Under the pieces are notes generated by a model, which did not search any database, had not been told where the DNA came from, and saw nothing but the letters and a program-made list of their open reading frames with translations. This document shows, piece by piece, positions 54,730-62,753 of a DNA stretch of 64,000 bases; position 1 is the first letter of the stretch; the number at the start of each line of letters is the position of its first letter. Origin of the DNA: Winogradskya consettensis (GTDB lineage Bacteria > Actinomycetota > Actinomycetes > Mycobacteriales > Micromonosporaceae); contig NZ_BOQP01000039.1 in NCBI RefSeq assembly GCF_018332715.1, positions 62,001 through 126,000 on the forward strand, written 5' to 3'. The position numbers and the translations under genes were made by a program.

Positions 54730-56750
54730 ACCCCGCTGAGGACGGCCAGGTTTCGTGGGCGCTGTGCCGGGCCGCCGCCCGGTCCGTGCGGGACACCGAG
54801 TTCGGACGGGAAGCCGAGGCGGTCGTACGCCCGCGCAGCACGCTCGGGGTGTTCCGCACCCGCGGCCCGCTGAGCCTGCTGATCTACGTGGCGGCCCGTG
54901 ACGGACGGCTGGTCTGGCGCGGTCCCGGCTCGTTCGCGCTGCTGCAACCGCCCGCGGACGCCCGCCGGCGGTCCCCGGGCCCGGGGCTGGGCCAGGCGGT
55001 GCTGCGCCGGATCGTCCGCAGCTGGGACCTGTTCCTGTTCTGTACGCCCATCGCCGTGCTCTTCGCCGTGGCGGCGGTCTGTGCCGTGCTGTTCCGGGCA
55101 ACCGGACAGCGCTGGCTGATAACTGCCGGTCTGCTGTTGATGGTGGCCGTCCTGTCGTACGTCCTCATCATGCTGAGCTGCCTGGTGATCTGGGGCTCGC
55201 TCTGGTTCTTCCGGGAGTTCGGCCGGCGGGCCCGGGGCAGCGGCCCGATCGCGGCGGAGCTGCTGCCGGGCACCCGGTGGACCCTGGCGTTCTGCCATCA
55301 CCTCGACGCGGGGCGCCCGGAGCTGCTGCTGCGCCTGGTCCAGCAGCGCCTCGACCGGCTGCTGCGGGCGGAGCTGGACCGCGTCGCCGCCGACACCGGT
55401 GTCCGGGTGAAGGACGTGCAGACGACCGAGTCGCTGGTCTGCCTGCGGCGGGGGGTGACGACCGGGCCGATGCGTGCCGCGGTTGCTGCGTGGTCGGACC
55501 GGGGGCATCTGTTCGCCGCCGACAGTGACGTGACGGTGCTGTTGTCCGACCACCGGCCCGTACGGGCACCGATCCGGATCTTCGATCGTGGTGGCTTTCT
55601 CTTCTGGTATCTCTCGGCGGAGCTCGCGATGGTCGCGTTGTTGTCGCGGGACGTTCCCCGCTGGGAGCGCGCGGTGTGCGCCACGCAGTGCGCCGGGCAC
55701 CCGGTGACCTACTGGGACGCGTTCACCTGGCTGGCCCAGCGGCTGCTGTTCACCGATCCGTACGGCCTCGGCCCGGCGAGCCGGCAGTCCTGGGTCATCG
55801 GCTGGCTGGTGAGCCTGATGTCGCTGACCGGGCTGCTCGTCACCGTCGCCGCCATCAACCAGTACACGCGCATCCGGCGTATCGAGATGAACGCCCTGGC
55901 AGAAGGGTTCAAGATCGTGCATGACCACACCCGTACGCTGATCATGGTCGCCACCGCGGCCGAGTACGAAGCCGTCGTGCGTGCCGTCGCCGCGGTCAGC
56001 GACGTCGCGCCCCGCCCGCTCGTGCTCCCGCACCAGGTCGTCACGGAGCTCGGCGCGGTGAGCCGGACCAAGCTGATGCTGGCCCAGGTGGAGCCGGGCA
56101 CGGTCAGCCCGGGCGCGGCGTCGATCGCCGCGGCGGCCCTGGTCACCACGCTGGATCTGGACTTTCTGATCCTGGCCGGGATCTGTTACGGGCTGCGGCC
56201 GGGGGAGCAGGAGGCCGGCGACATCCTGGTCAGCACCCAGCTGCGCGCGATCGACGACCGCAAGGAGATCGACCCCGCCGGCACCGGGCAGCCACCCCTG
56301 CCGCGGGAGGGTGCGGAGGTGGCCCGGATCCTGGCGACCACTGAGCCGCCGCCCGGGCCGCGCACCGTCCTGATCCGTGGCGACCAGGTCACGCCCTCGA
56401 CGGCCCTGCTCACCCGGATGCGGGAGGTCGCGCGCGGTTACGACCAGTCGCCGCGCGTCCATTTCGGGCCGATGCTGTCGGCGGGCACGCTCGTGAACTC
56501 CCGATCGCTGCGTGACGAGCTGCTGAAACTGGCGCCCGACGCGGTCGGCGGGGAGATGGAGGGCGCCGGCGTGTATGCCGCGTCGGCGCACGCCAAGGTC
56601 GACTGGATCATCGTCAAGGCGGTCTGTGACTGGGGGTTCGGCAAGACCGACGACTTCCACGAGCTCGCCGCCGCCAACGCGGCCACATTCGTGGTCAGGG
56701 CCGCCGAGCAGGGCCTGCTCGACGACGCCCCGGCCCGGGGCACCATCTGA
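54726..56750 (+). CDS. multi-helix membrane protein fused to an MTA/SAH-nucleosidase-like domain
   Basis: A 674-aa protein, last of the operon. Residues 1-400 carry helix pairs near 98-150 (LFLFCTPIAVLFAVAAVCAV, LITAGLLLMVAVLSYVLIML) and one near 360-378, with a charged domain between. Residues about 400-670 match the purine nucleoside phosphorylase/MTAN fold: MVATAAEYEAVVRAVA with the early catalytic Glu, GGEMEGAGVYAAS, and VKAVCDWGFGKTDD with the catalytic Asp. Enzymes of this fold split N-glycosidic bonds of nucleosides. As a membrane fusion in a phospho-signalling operon it is the natural effector, perhaps depleting or making a nucleoside signal. It overlaps the transporter gene by 4 nt. 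Confidence 0.85.
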   Translation: MNPAEDGQVSWALCRAAARSVRDTEFGREAEAVVRPRSTLGVFRTRGPLSLLIYVAARDGRLVWRGPGSFALLQPPADARRRSPGPGLGQAVLRRIVRSWDLFLFCTPIAVLFAVAAVCAVLFRATGQRWLITAGLLLMVAVLSYVLIMLSCLVIWGSLWFFREFGRRARGSGPIAAELLPGTRWTLAFCHHLDAGRPELLLRLVQQRLDRLLRAELDRVAADTGVRVKDVQTTESLVCLRRGVTTGPMRAAVAAWSDRGHLFAADSDVTVLLSDHRPVRAPIRIFDRGGFLFWYLSAELAMVALLSRDVPRWERAVCATQCAGHPVTYWDAFTWLAQRLLFTDPYGLGPASRQSWVIGWLVSLMSLTGLLVTVAAINQYTRIRRIEMNALAEGFKIVHDHTRTLIMVATAAEYEAVVRAVAAVSDVAPRPLVLPHQVVTELGAVSRTKLMLAQVEPGTVSPGAASIAAAALVTTLDLDFLILAGICYGLRPGEQEAGDILVSTQLRAIDDRKEIDPAGTGQPPLPREGAEVARILATTEPPPGPRTVLIRGDQVTPSTALLTRMREVARGYDQSPRVHFGPMLSAGTLVNSRSLRDELLKLAPDAVGGEMEGAGVYAASAHAKVDWIIVKAVCDWGFGKTDDFHELAAANAATFVVRAAEQGLLDDAPARGTI

Positions 56751-56753
56751 GGG

Positions 56754-57908
56754 TCACCGGGTCAGGGCGCGGTCCAGCCAGGTGAAGGCTTCCTCCTGCA
56801 TTGCCAGGTTGAAGGTGTGGCCCAGTCCTGGCCAGAGTTTGGTGGCCAGGCGGTTGCTCGCGTGCTGCGAGGCCCAGACGGCACGCATCGTGGCGTAGGC
56901 GGCCTCGACGCCGGGCCGGGGGAACAGGGTGTCGAGTTCGCCGTTGAAGACCAGCATCGGGTGGGGCGCGGCGATGCTGGCCACGTCGGGGATGTCGAGG
57001 TAGCGGGCGAGACCCGGGTGGAGCATGTGGAACGCCGATGCGCCGCGAAGGGTGTTGTTTCCGGTGACCATCATGTCCTTGAGCGCGGTCATCCAGCAGA
57101 CGGCCACGGTGGCGGCGATGTGGGTCGACAGGGCCGCGACCTGCCACGCGCGGTAGGAACCCATGGAGAAACCGACGGCGGCGATGCGGCGGTGGTCCAC
57201 TTCGGGCAGGGTGGCGAGCAGGGCCGCTGCGCGCATGTCCTCGTACGCGAGCAGGCCCGCCAGCGAGGACCCCAGGTTGAACATGTTGCTCGCGAGGGCC
57301 TGCTGGCCGTCGTAGGTGAGGCCGCCGCGGTCACCCCAGCCGAGGGCGTCCACGGCGAGGACCGCGTAGCCCCGGGCGACCAGCGCGTTGCCTACGAAGC
57401 CGCCCTCGAAATAACGCGTGGCCCAGGCCTGCGCCGACGCTCGGCGGGTCTCGTCGTACCAGGGCTCGATCAGCTTCTCCTTGCCGATGTCGAACTTCGA
57501 GCCGTGGTCGTGCAGCAGGAGCGCTGCCGGGAACGGGCCGGGGCCCTCCGGCAGCAGCATGGTCGCGCGGACCCTGCTGTTACGGGTGACGTTGAACAGG
57601 ATCTGCCGTTGCCGGTAGCCGTCGCGCGGCTGGTCGTCGATGATCTCCACGTCGAACGGAGTCCGGTCCTCGGGTTGCCACAGCAGCTCACGCACCTGGG
57701 CGCGGGCCCGCCGTTTCCAGTCGCCGAAGTTCCCACGGGTGTTCGCCCAGGACAGCGGGAAGTCGAGCTCCGCCTTGAGCCGCTCGGCGAAGACCGGCAG
57801 GTTGCCCTCGACGACCGAGGGCCCCTCGAAGACGGGCGCGGGACCAGCGGGAAGCTGGCCGGCTGCGAGGGTGACCGCTGGCAGGGATACGAAGCTACGC
57901 CGGTTCAT
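56754..57908 (-). CDS. secreted or exported alpha/beta hydrolase (dienelactone-hydrolase/acetyl-esterase type)
   Basis: A 384-aa hydrolase beginning MNRRSFVSLPAVTLAAGQLP, a twin-arginine-like or short Sec signal. The catalytic half has ALLLHDHGSKFDIG, the nucleophile in AVGFSMGSYRAWQVA, the acid in LVFNGELDTLFPRPG and the His in LWPGLGHTFNLA. The N-terminal part is the helical lead seen in the family with PDB-like cephalosporin or xylan acetyl esterases. GGAGG lies 4-5 nt upstream of the ATG. It ends 3 bp from the stop of the nucleosidase gene on the other strand. Confidence 0.85.
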   Translation of the reverse strand: MNRRSFVSLPAVTLAAGQLPAGPAPVFEGPSVVEGNLPVFAERLKAELDFPLSWANTRGNFGDWKRRARAQVRELLWQPEDRTPFDVEIIDDQPRDGYRQRQILFNVTRNSRVRATMLLPEGPGPFPAALLLHDHGSKFDIGKEKLIEPWYDETRRASAQAWATRYFEGGFVGNALVARGYAVLAVDALGWGDRGGLTYDGQQALASNMFNLGSSLAGLLAYEDMRAAALLATLPEVDHRRIAAVGFSMGSYRAWQVAALSTHIAATVAVCWMTALKDMMVTGNNTLRGASAFHMLHPGLARYLDIPDVASIAAPHPMLVFNGELDTLFPRPGVEAAYATMRAVWASQHASNRLATKLWPGLGHTFNLAMQEEAFTWLDRALTR

Positions 57909-58116
57909 GCATTCCTCCTTGTCGATGTGTTTCTCCGGAGAAGATTGCCACTGATCGATGTATGTCACTCGATATCTGCGCCATCTGTAGGCGTGACCTG
58001 TCTCGCTGCGCGCCCACGGCGTACCTATTAGCTTCGGGGGTGCAGCCCTGGACCCCGGTTGTCGTCCGGCCCGCCCGAGTGCGGGGGCCTCGATAACCGA
58101 GGGTTGTTTCTTGATC

Positions 58117-59034
58117 ATGAAATTGTGGGTTCGGCTGCCGGTTGTGCTGGTGCTGCCGGTTGTGCTCGTGGTGGCCGCCGCCGGGTGCACGAGCGCCGGG
58201 CCGGCCGATGCGGGCTGGACGCCCGTGTGGAGTGAGGACTTCGACGGGCCCGCCGGTAGTGGGTTGTCGAAGGCGGATTGGATCTACAGCACCGGCACCG
58301 GTTATCCCGGCGGGGCCGCGCAGTGGGGGACCGGTCAGCTCGAGGCCTCCACCGACTCCACCGACAACGTGCGCCTCGACGGGGACGGGCACCTGGCGAT
58401 CGTGCCGCTGCGTACCGGTGCCGGGGTCGGCACGTGGACCTCGGGACGGGTGGAGACCAAGCGCACCGATTTCGCAGCTCCCGAGGGTGGCAAGGTCCGG
58501 ATCGAGGCCGTGCTGCGTCAGCCGGATGTGACCGGTCCGGAGGCTGCGGGATACTGGTCGGCGTTCTGGGCGCTCGGTGCGCCGGCGCGGGCGGTGGGGT
58601 CGACGAACTGGCCGCACGTCGGTGAGTGGGACGTCATGGAAGCGGCCAACGGGCACGACTCGGTGTGGCAGACCGTGCACTGCGGCGAGCCGGTGGGTGG
58701 TCCGTGCGGCGAACCGACCGGGATCGGCAGCGGTGAGCAGGCCTGCGCGGGCTGCAGGAGCGACTTCCACACGTACGCCATCGAGTTCGACCGCAGCGTC
58801 AAGCCGGAACAGCTGCGGTGGTACGTCGACGACAAGAACACCTTCACCGTCGCCGCCGACCGAGTGGACGCCGCGACCTGGGAGCAGGCCAACCATCACG
58901 GCTTCTTCGTGATCCTGAACGTCGCGATCGGGGGCAGTTTCCCGGCCGCGTTCGGTGGCGGTCCGACCGCCGCGACCAAGCCGGGCGTGCCGATGCTGGT
59001 GGACCGGGTCGCCGTCCTGAGGAGCGAATCCTGA
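58117..59034 (+). CDS. glycoside hydrolase family 16 lipoprotein
   Basis: A 305-aa lipoprotein with signal LPVVLVLPVVLVVAAAGC ending in a lipobox cysteine. The GH16 core has the double-Glu active site in HVGEWDVMEAAN (ExDxxE), with WSEDFDGPAG and GYWSAFWALG as flanking family features. GH16 enzymes cut or transfer beta-1,3/1,4-glucans. Its gene overlaps a family 2 glycan synthase gene by one base, so it most likely trims or releases the polymer that this synthase makes. TTG at 58111 is an alternative start; the ribosome-binding site is weak for both. Confidence 0.93.
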   Translation: MKLWVRLPVVLVLPVVLVVAAAGCTSAGPADAGWTPVWSEDFDGPAGSGLSKADWIYSTGTGYPGGAAQWGTGQLEASTDSTDNVRLDGDGHLAIVPLRTGAGVGTWTSGRVETKRTDFAAPEGGKVRIEAVLRQPDVTGPEAAGYWSAFWALGAPARAVGSTNWPHVGEWDVMEAANGHDSVWQTVHCGEPVGGPCGEPTGIGSGEQACAGCRSDFHTYAIEFDRSVKPEQLRWYVDDKNTFTVAADRVDAATWEQANHHGFFVILNVAIGGSFPAAFGGGPTAATKPGVPMLVDRVAVLRSES

Positions 59035-60704
59035 TGAGTGTCAGACCCACGGAAACCCGGATAGGCCCCGTCAACGAGTTGTCGTGGGCGCCGATCCAGC
59101 GATCCACCCGGTTCGCCGTGCTCGTCGCGCTGTGCGTGACCGTGTTCTACATGATCTTCCTGCTGAACCCGGCGTACCGGGGGAACGTCTGGACCTGGGG
59201 GCTGGTCCTGTTCGCCGAGGGGATCACGATCTTCAACGCGCTCGCGATGTGGTGGACCGTGCTGGCGCACACCCAGCACCCGGACCCGCCGGAGGTGTTC
59301 GCCTGGCGCCGCCGGCTCACGACCGGTGCCCTCGCGCCCTCGATCGACGTGTTCATCACCGTCTACGGGGAGCCGCTCGAGATCGTGCTGGTCACCGTCC
59401 GGGCTGCCCGCGACATGCGCGCCGAGCACAAGACCTGGGTGCTGGACGACGGCAACAGCGACGCCCTGCGCGACGCGTGCGTCACCGAGAACGTCGGTTA
59501 CCTGCGGCGCACCGAGCATGTGTACGCGAAAGCGGGCAACATCAACGCGGCCCTGCGCCGCACCGACGGCGAGTTCGTGGTCATCCTGGACGCGGATCAT
59601 GTGCCCAGTCCCGACTTCCTGCTGCGCGCGCTGCCGCACATGCAGGACGAGAAGGTCGCGTTCGTGCAGACGCCGCAGGCCTTCCCGAGCGCGCGGGGCC
59701 TGGTCGCCGAGGGGGCCGCGGAGTCGCAGCGGATCTTCTACGAGCTCGTGCTGCCGGGGCGTAACCACTTCAACGCGGTGTTCTGCGTCGGCACCAACGT
59801 CATCTTCCGGCGTACGGCGCTGCGGGAGATCGTCGGCATGCACACCGCCAGCAACTCCGAGGACATCTGGACCTCGATCGAGCTGCACAAACGCGGCTGG
59901 CGCTCGTTCTTCGTGCCCGAGGTGCTCGCGCGCGGACTCGCCCCGGACAGCCTGCTGCCGTACTTCAAACAGCAATTCAGGTGGGCGTACGGTGCGTTCG
60001 AGGTCATGTTCCGCGGTGGCCTGCTGCGACGCAGCGTCCTGACCATCGACCAGCGGTTCCAGTATCTGCTGGCCGGCGTCAACTATTTGCTGTCGCTCGC
60101 GGCGCTCATCCTGATGTGCCTGCCGGCGGTGTACCTGCTGTTCGGGTTGAGCCCGATCCGCGCGGACCTGAGCACCTGGGTCGTGCACTACGCGCCGTTC
60201 TACGTACTGATCATGCTCGTGACCGTCCTGCAGCTGGGCGGTTTCAAGATCTCCGCGATCGTCACCAGCATCGGCGCGGCCCCGGTCCACGTGCGTGCCC
60301 TGGTCATGGCGCTGTTCAAACGGCACGTCAAGTGGACGGTCACGAACGCCGGCCCGGGCGGGCTGCCCGGCATCGAGCTGGTCCTGCCGCACGTCGCGCT
60401 GTTCCTGCTGAACGCGCTGGCCATCGCGGTCGGCATCAGCACGCTCCCGCTGCGGGGCACCGACGTGGCCGCAGTCTCGCTCTCCATCGCGTGGGCGTCC
60501 ATCTACGTGCTCGTGCTGGGCCGGGTCATCGCCGAGGCCGTGATCGCGCCCCGGGTCATCAAGGAGCGGCTGGAACGCCGTAAGGCCGGAGCGCTGCTGT
60601 CCCGGGCGCTGCCCTGGCCGGCCCGCTGGGAGGAGACCGACGAACTGGTCAGCTCCGCCATGGCCGATGCCTCCGGGCCACCGCCCGCCACCCGTACGCG
60701 CTGA
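59034..60704 (+). CDS. family 2 glycan synthase, cellulose/curdlan-synthase-like
   Basis: A 556-aa processive glycosyltransferase. Two N-terminal helices (FAVLVALCVTVFYMIFLL and WGLVLFAEGITIFNALAMWW) precede the GT2 domain with its Asp set: WVLDDGNSD, VILDADHVPSPD and SNSEDIW. The product-binding QxxRW is in FKQQFRWAYG. Four or five helices follow. That layout is BcsA/CrdS-like and would couple synthesis to export of a beta-glucan. There is no PilZ domain, so c-di-GMP would not act on it directly. It is in an operon with a GH16 lipoprotein and a membrane-fusion-like protein. Confidence 0.93.
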   Translation: MSVRPTETRIGPVNELSWAPIQRSTRFAVLVALCVTVFYMIFLLNPAYRGNVWTWGLVLFAEGITIFNALAMWWTVLAHTQHPDPPEVFAWRRRLTTGALAPSIDVFITVYGEPLEIVLVTVRAARDMRAEHKTWVLDDGNSDALRDACVTENVGYLRRTEHVYAKAGNINAALRRTDGEFVVILDADHVPSPDFLLRALPHMQDEKVAFVQTPQAFPSARGLVAEGAAESQRIFYELVLPGRNHFNAVFCVGTNVIFRRTALREIVGMHTASNSEDIWTSIELHKRGWRSFFVPEVLARGLAPDSLLPYFKQQFRWAYGAFEVMFRGGLLRRSVLTIDQRFQYLLAGVNYLLSLAALILMCLPAVYLLFGLSPIRADLSTWVVHYAPFYVLIMLVTVLQLGGFKISAIVTSIGAAPVHVRALVMALFKRHVKWTVTNAGPGGLPGIELVLPHVALFLLNALAIAVGISTLPLRGTDVAAVSLSIAWASIYVLVLGRVIAEAVIAPRVIKERLERRKAGALLSRALPWPARWEETDELVSSAMADASGPPPATRTR

Positions 60705-60715
60705 AGGGATCAGCC

Positions 60716-61498
60716 ATGGCCGCCCCCACCGTCACCGCGCCACCCGCGCCACCCGCACCGAAGCCGGCCCGCAGGTCGGGCCGCAAATGGCGGGCCCGGT
60801 TCATCGTCCTGCTGATGCTGGCCGCCGCGGTCTTCGTCTTCATCAAGCTCACCGCCGACCGGGTGACCAGCGCCGCTCTCGTCGACCTCGGTGCCGTCAC
60901 CCTGACCGCCCAGCCGGTCCCGGTCGAGACCCCGCGCCCGGGCCAGGTCATCCAGGTCTCGGTCAAGGCCGAGCAGCGGGTCGCGGCGGGCGCCAAGCTC
61001 GGCATCGTCGAGGTCACCACGACCGACTCCGACGGCGAGCCGGTCCTGAAGAAGCTCACGATCGTCGCACCGCGGGCCGGCATCGTCGTCGACCAGCCGG
61101 TCACCATGGGCAGCACCCTGCAACCGGGTCAGCCGTTCGTCGAACTGTACGACCCGGCCGAGCTGATCTTCGTCACCGACGTCGCCGTGGAGAACCTCCC
61201 CGACCTCAGCCCGGGAATGACCGCCAAACTCAAGGCGAAGGGCCTGAATCGCTCCCTCAAGGCGACGGTCCAGCGGATCGTGCCCAGCATGACCGGTGGC
61301 AGCGAGGCCGGCGCGGCACCCGGATTCCTGCGGATGGTTCTGCTGCCGTCCAGCGCGGCGGACGTCAGCGATCTCGTCCCCGGCCTGCGCTTCACCGGCG
61401 AGATCGACACCCGCACCGGGCCCGGCAATCCGAGACTCATTGCGCTGCCATGCAACCCTCGCGCCGTGAATTCCGTAGAAGGGGCGTTCTGTAGGTAG
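60716..61498 (+). CDS. HlyD/biotinyl-lipoyl-like membrane fusion protein
   Basis: A 260-aa protein with a Pro/Ala-rich start, one membrane helix (FIVLLMLAAAVFVFIKLTA, about residues 29-48) and an external part. The external part has a lipoyl-type hammerhead (VETPRPGQVIQVSVKAEQRV and IVAPRAGIVVDQPVTMGSTL) followed by a beta-barrel (PGMTAKLKAKGLNRSLKATV). It is shorter than full HlyD adaptors and lacks the long helical hairpin. Alginate system Alg44 has a similar domain, so it may guide the glucan across the wall. It is 11 bp after the synthase gene. Confidence 0.85.
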   Translation: MAAPTVTAPPAPPAPKPARRSGRKWRARFIVLLMLAAAVFVFIKLTADRVTSAALVDLGAVTLTAQPVPVETPRPGQVIQVSVKAEQRVAAGAKLGIVEVTTTDSDGEPVLKKLTIVAPRAGIVVDQPVTMGSTLQPGQPFVELYDPAELIFVTDVAVENLPDLSPGMTAKLKAKGLNRSLKATVQRIVPSMTGGSEAGAAPGFLRMVLLPSSAADVSDLVPGLRFTGEIDTRTGPGNPRLIALPCNPRAVNSVEGAFCR

Positions 61499-61517
61499 GC
61501 GAGAGGGCTGGTGATCT

Positions 61518-62033
61518 GTGGGACGGAACTCTGAGCGGGACCGGGAGTTCACCGAGTTCGTGTCGGCACGCCGCGACGGGCTGGTCCGGGTGGCCGCATT
61601 GCTGGTCTCCGGTGACCTGGCGAAGGCCGAGGACGTCGTGCAGACGGCGCTGACCAAGCTGTACCTGGCCTGGCCGCGGGTTCGGCCGGAAACCGTCGAT
61701 GCGTACGCCCGGCGCTGCGTGGTCAACGTGGCCACCGACGAGCACCGGAGTCTGTTCCGGCGTCGCGAACAGGTGCGGTCACAGCTGCCTGAAACGCCGG
61801 TCGCCGACGATCCGTGGAACGACAACTCGACGGTCGTGTCGTTGCTGGGCACGTTGCCGGCGAGTATGCGCGCGGCCGTTGTGCTGCGCTACGTCGAAGG
61901 CCTCAGCATCGCCGAGGCGGCCGACGCCATGCGGTGCAGCGAAGGCAACGTGAAGAGCCAGAGCGCGCGCGGGCTGCAACGGCTCCGCGAACTCCTCCCC
62001 GCAGGTCACCTGACCAATTTTGCGAAAGGATGA
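61518..62033 (+). CDS. SigE-family ECF sigma factor
   Basis: A 171-aa ECF sigma factor. Region 2 is FTEFVSARRDGLVRVAALLV then DVVQTALTKLYLAWPRV; region 4 is LPASMRAAVVLRYVEGLSIAEAA with the HTH AADAMRCSEGNVKSQSARGL. This SigE group is typical of filamentous actinomycetes. GTG start. It is followed 4 nt later by a membrane protein that may hold it inactive. It lies 19 nt after the membrane-fusion gene and may control the glucan genes. Confidence 0.92.
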   Translation: MGRNSERDREFTEFVSARRDGLVRVAALLVSGDLAKAEDVVQTALTKLYLAWPRVRPETVDAYARRCVVNVATDEHRSLFRRREQVRSQLPETPVADDPWNDNSTVVSLLGTLPASMRAAVVLRYVEGLSIAEAADAMRCSEGNVKSQSARGLQRLRELLPAGHLTNFAKG

Positions 62034-62037
62034 TGAG

Positions 62038-62721
62038 ATGCCCGATGTCATGGACGTCCTGAAGAACCTGCCGGATGCCGTGCCCACCGGCCGCTCCGGC
62101 CCGGATGTCGTCGCCGCCGACGTGGCCCGCGGTCATCGAGCCGTCACTCGGCGTCGCTGGCAGCGCTTCGGCGTCACCGGCGCGGTCGCCGTCGTCGCTG
62201 CGGCGGCTGTGGGCGTGGGTGCCGGCCAGTTCAGCCCGGCACCGAGCAGCCCCGCGCGGGTTGTTGCGGCACCCGCGGCTCCGAGGCTGGAGCTGGTCGC
62301 GTACCAGGGGAACCAGCCGGTGGGGTTCGAAGTGACGACCGTGCCGGAGAACTGGAAGGTGATCTCCTCGGACACGTCGTCGTTCCTGGTGGCACCGCCC
62401 GGCGCGGACATCGCCGCGCCGAAGCCCGGCGAGGCTGTCAGCCTCGAGGGGCAGATCGCCGTCTCGCTGCAGGGACTGTCGAAATTCCCCGCCGAGTCGC
62501 CGGTGAAGAAGGTCGACATCAACGGGGCGGACGGCAGACTCGGATTCCCGCTGGAAGAGGAGGGCAAGCTGTCGGACACCCGCTGGCTGTTCTTCCCCGA
62601 CAACGCGGGCCACAGCGTGCAGGTGCAGGTCCCGGCGTCGGTGGGGCTGAGCGACGACCAGATCGTCAGCTTCGCCAAGGGCATCACCGTCACCGCGCAG
62701 GCCCAGTCGATCGGCGGCTGA
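62038..62721 (+). CDS. single-TM protein, putative anti-sigma or sigma-linked membrane protein
   Basis: A 227-aa protein with a 40-residue cytosolic start (MPDVMDVLKNLPDAVPTGRS...VARGHRAVTRRRWQRFGVTG), one membrane helix (AVAVVAAAAVGVGAGQF) and an external beta-rich domain. The place directly after the sigma gene and the inside-TM-outside order fit an anti-sigma factor, but there is no ZAS/HxxxCxxC motif, so a non-zinc anti-sigma or a plain sensor is possible. AAAGGA lies 8 nt upstream of the chosen ATG. Confidence 0.7.
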   Translation: MPDVMDVLKNLPDAVPTGRSGPDVVAADVARGHRAVTRRRWQRFGVTGAVAVVAAAAVGVGAGQFSPAPSSPARVVAAPAAPRLELVAYQGNQPVGFEVTTVPENWKVISSDTSSFLVAPPGADIAAPKPGEAVSLEGQIAVSLQGLSKFPAESPVKKVDINGADGRLGFPLEEEGKLSDTRWLFFPDNAGHSVQVQVPASVGLSDDQIVSFAKGITVTAQAQSIGG

Positions 62722-62753
62722 CAGCGTCGTCCGACTCGGTCCCGACGATCTCG

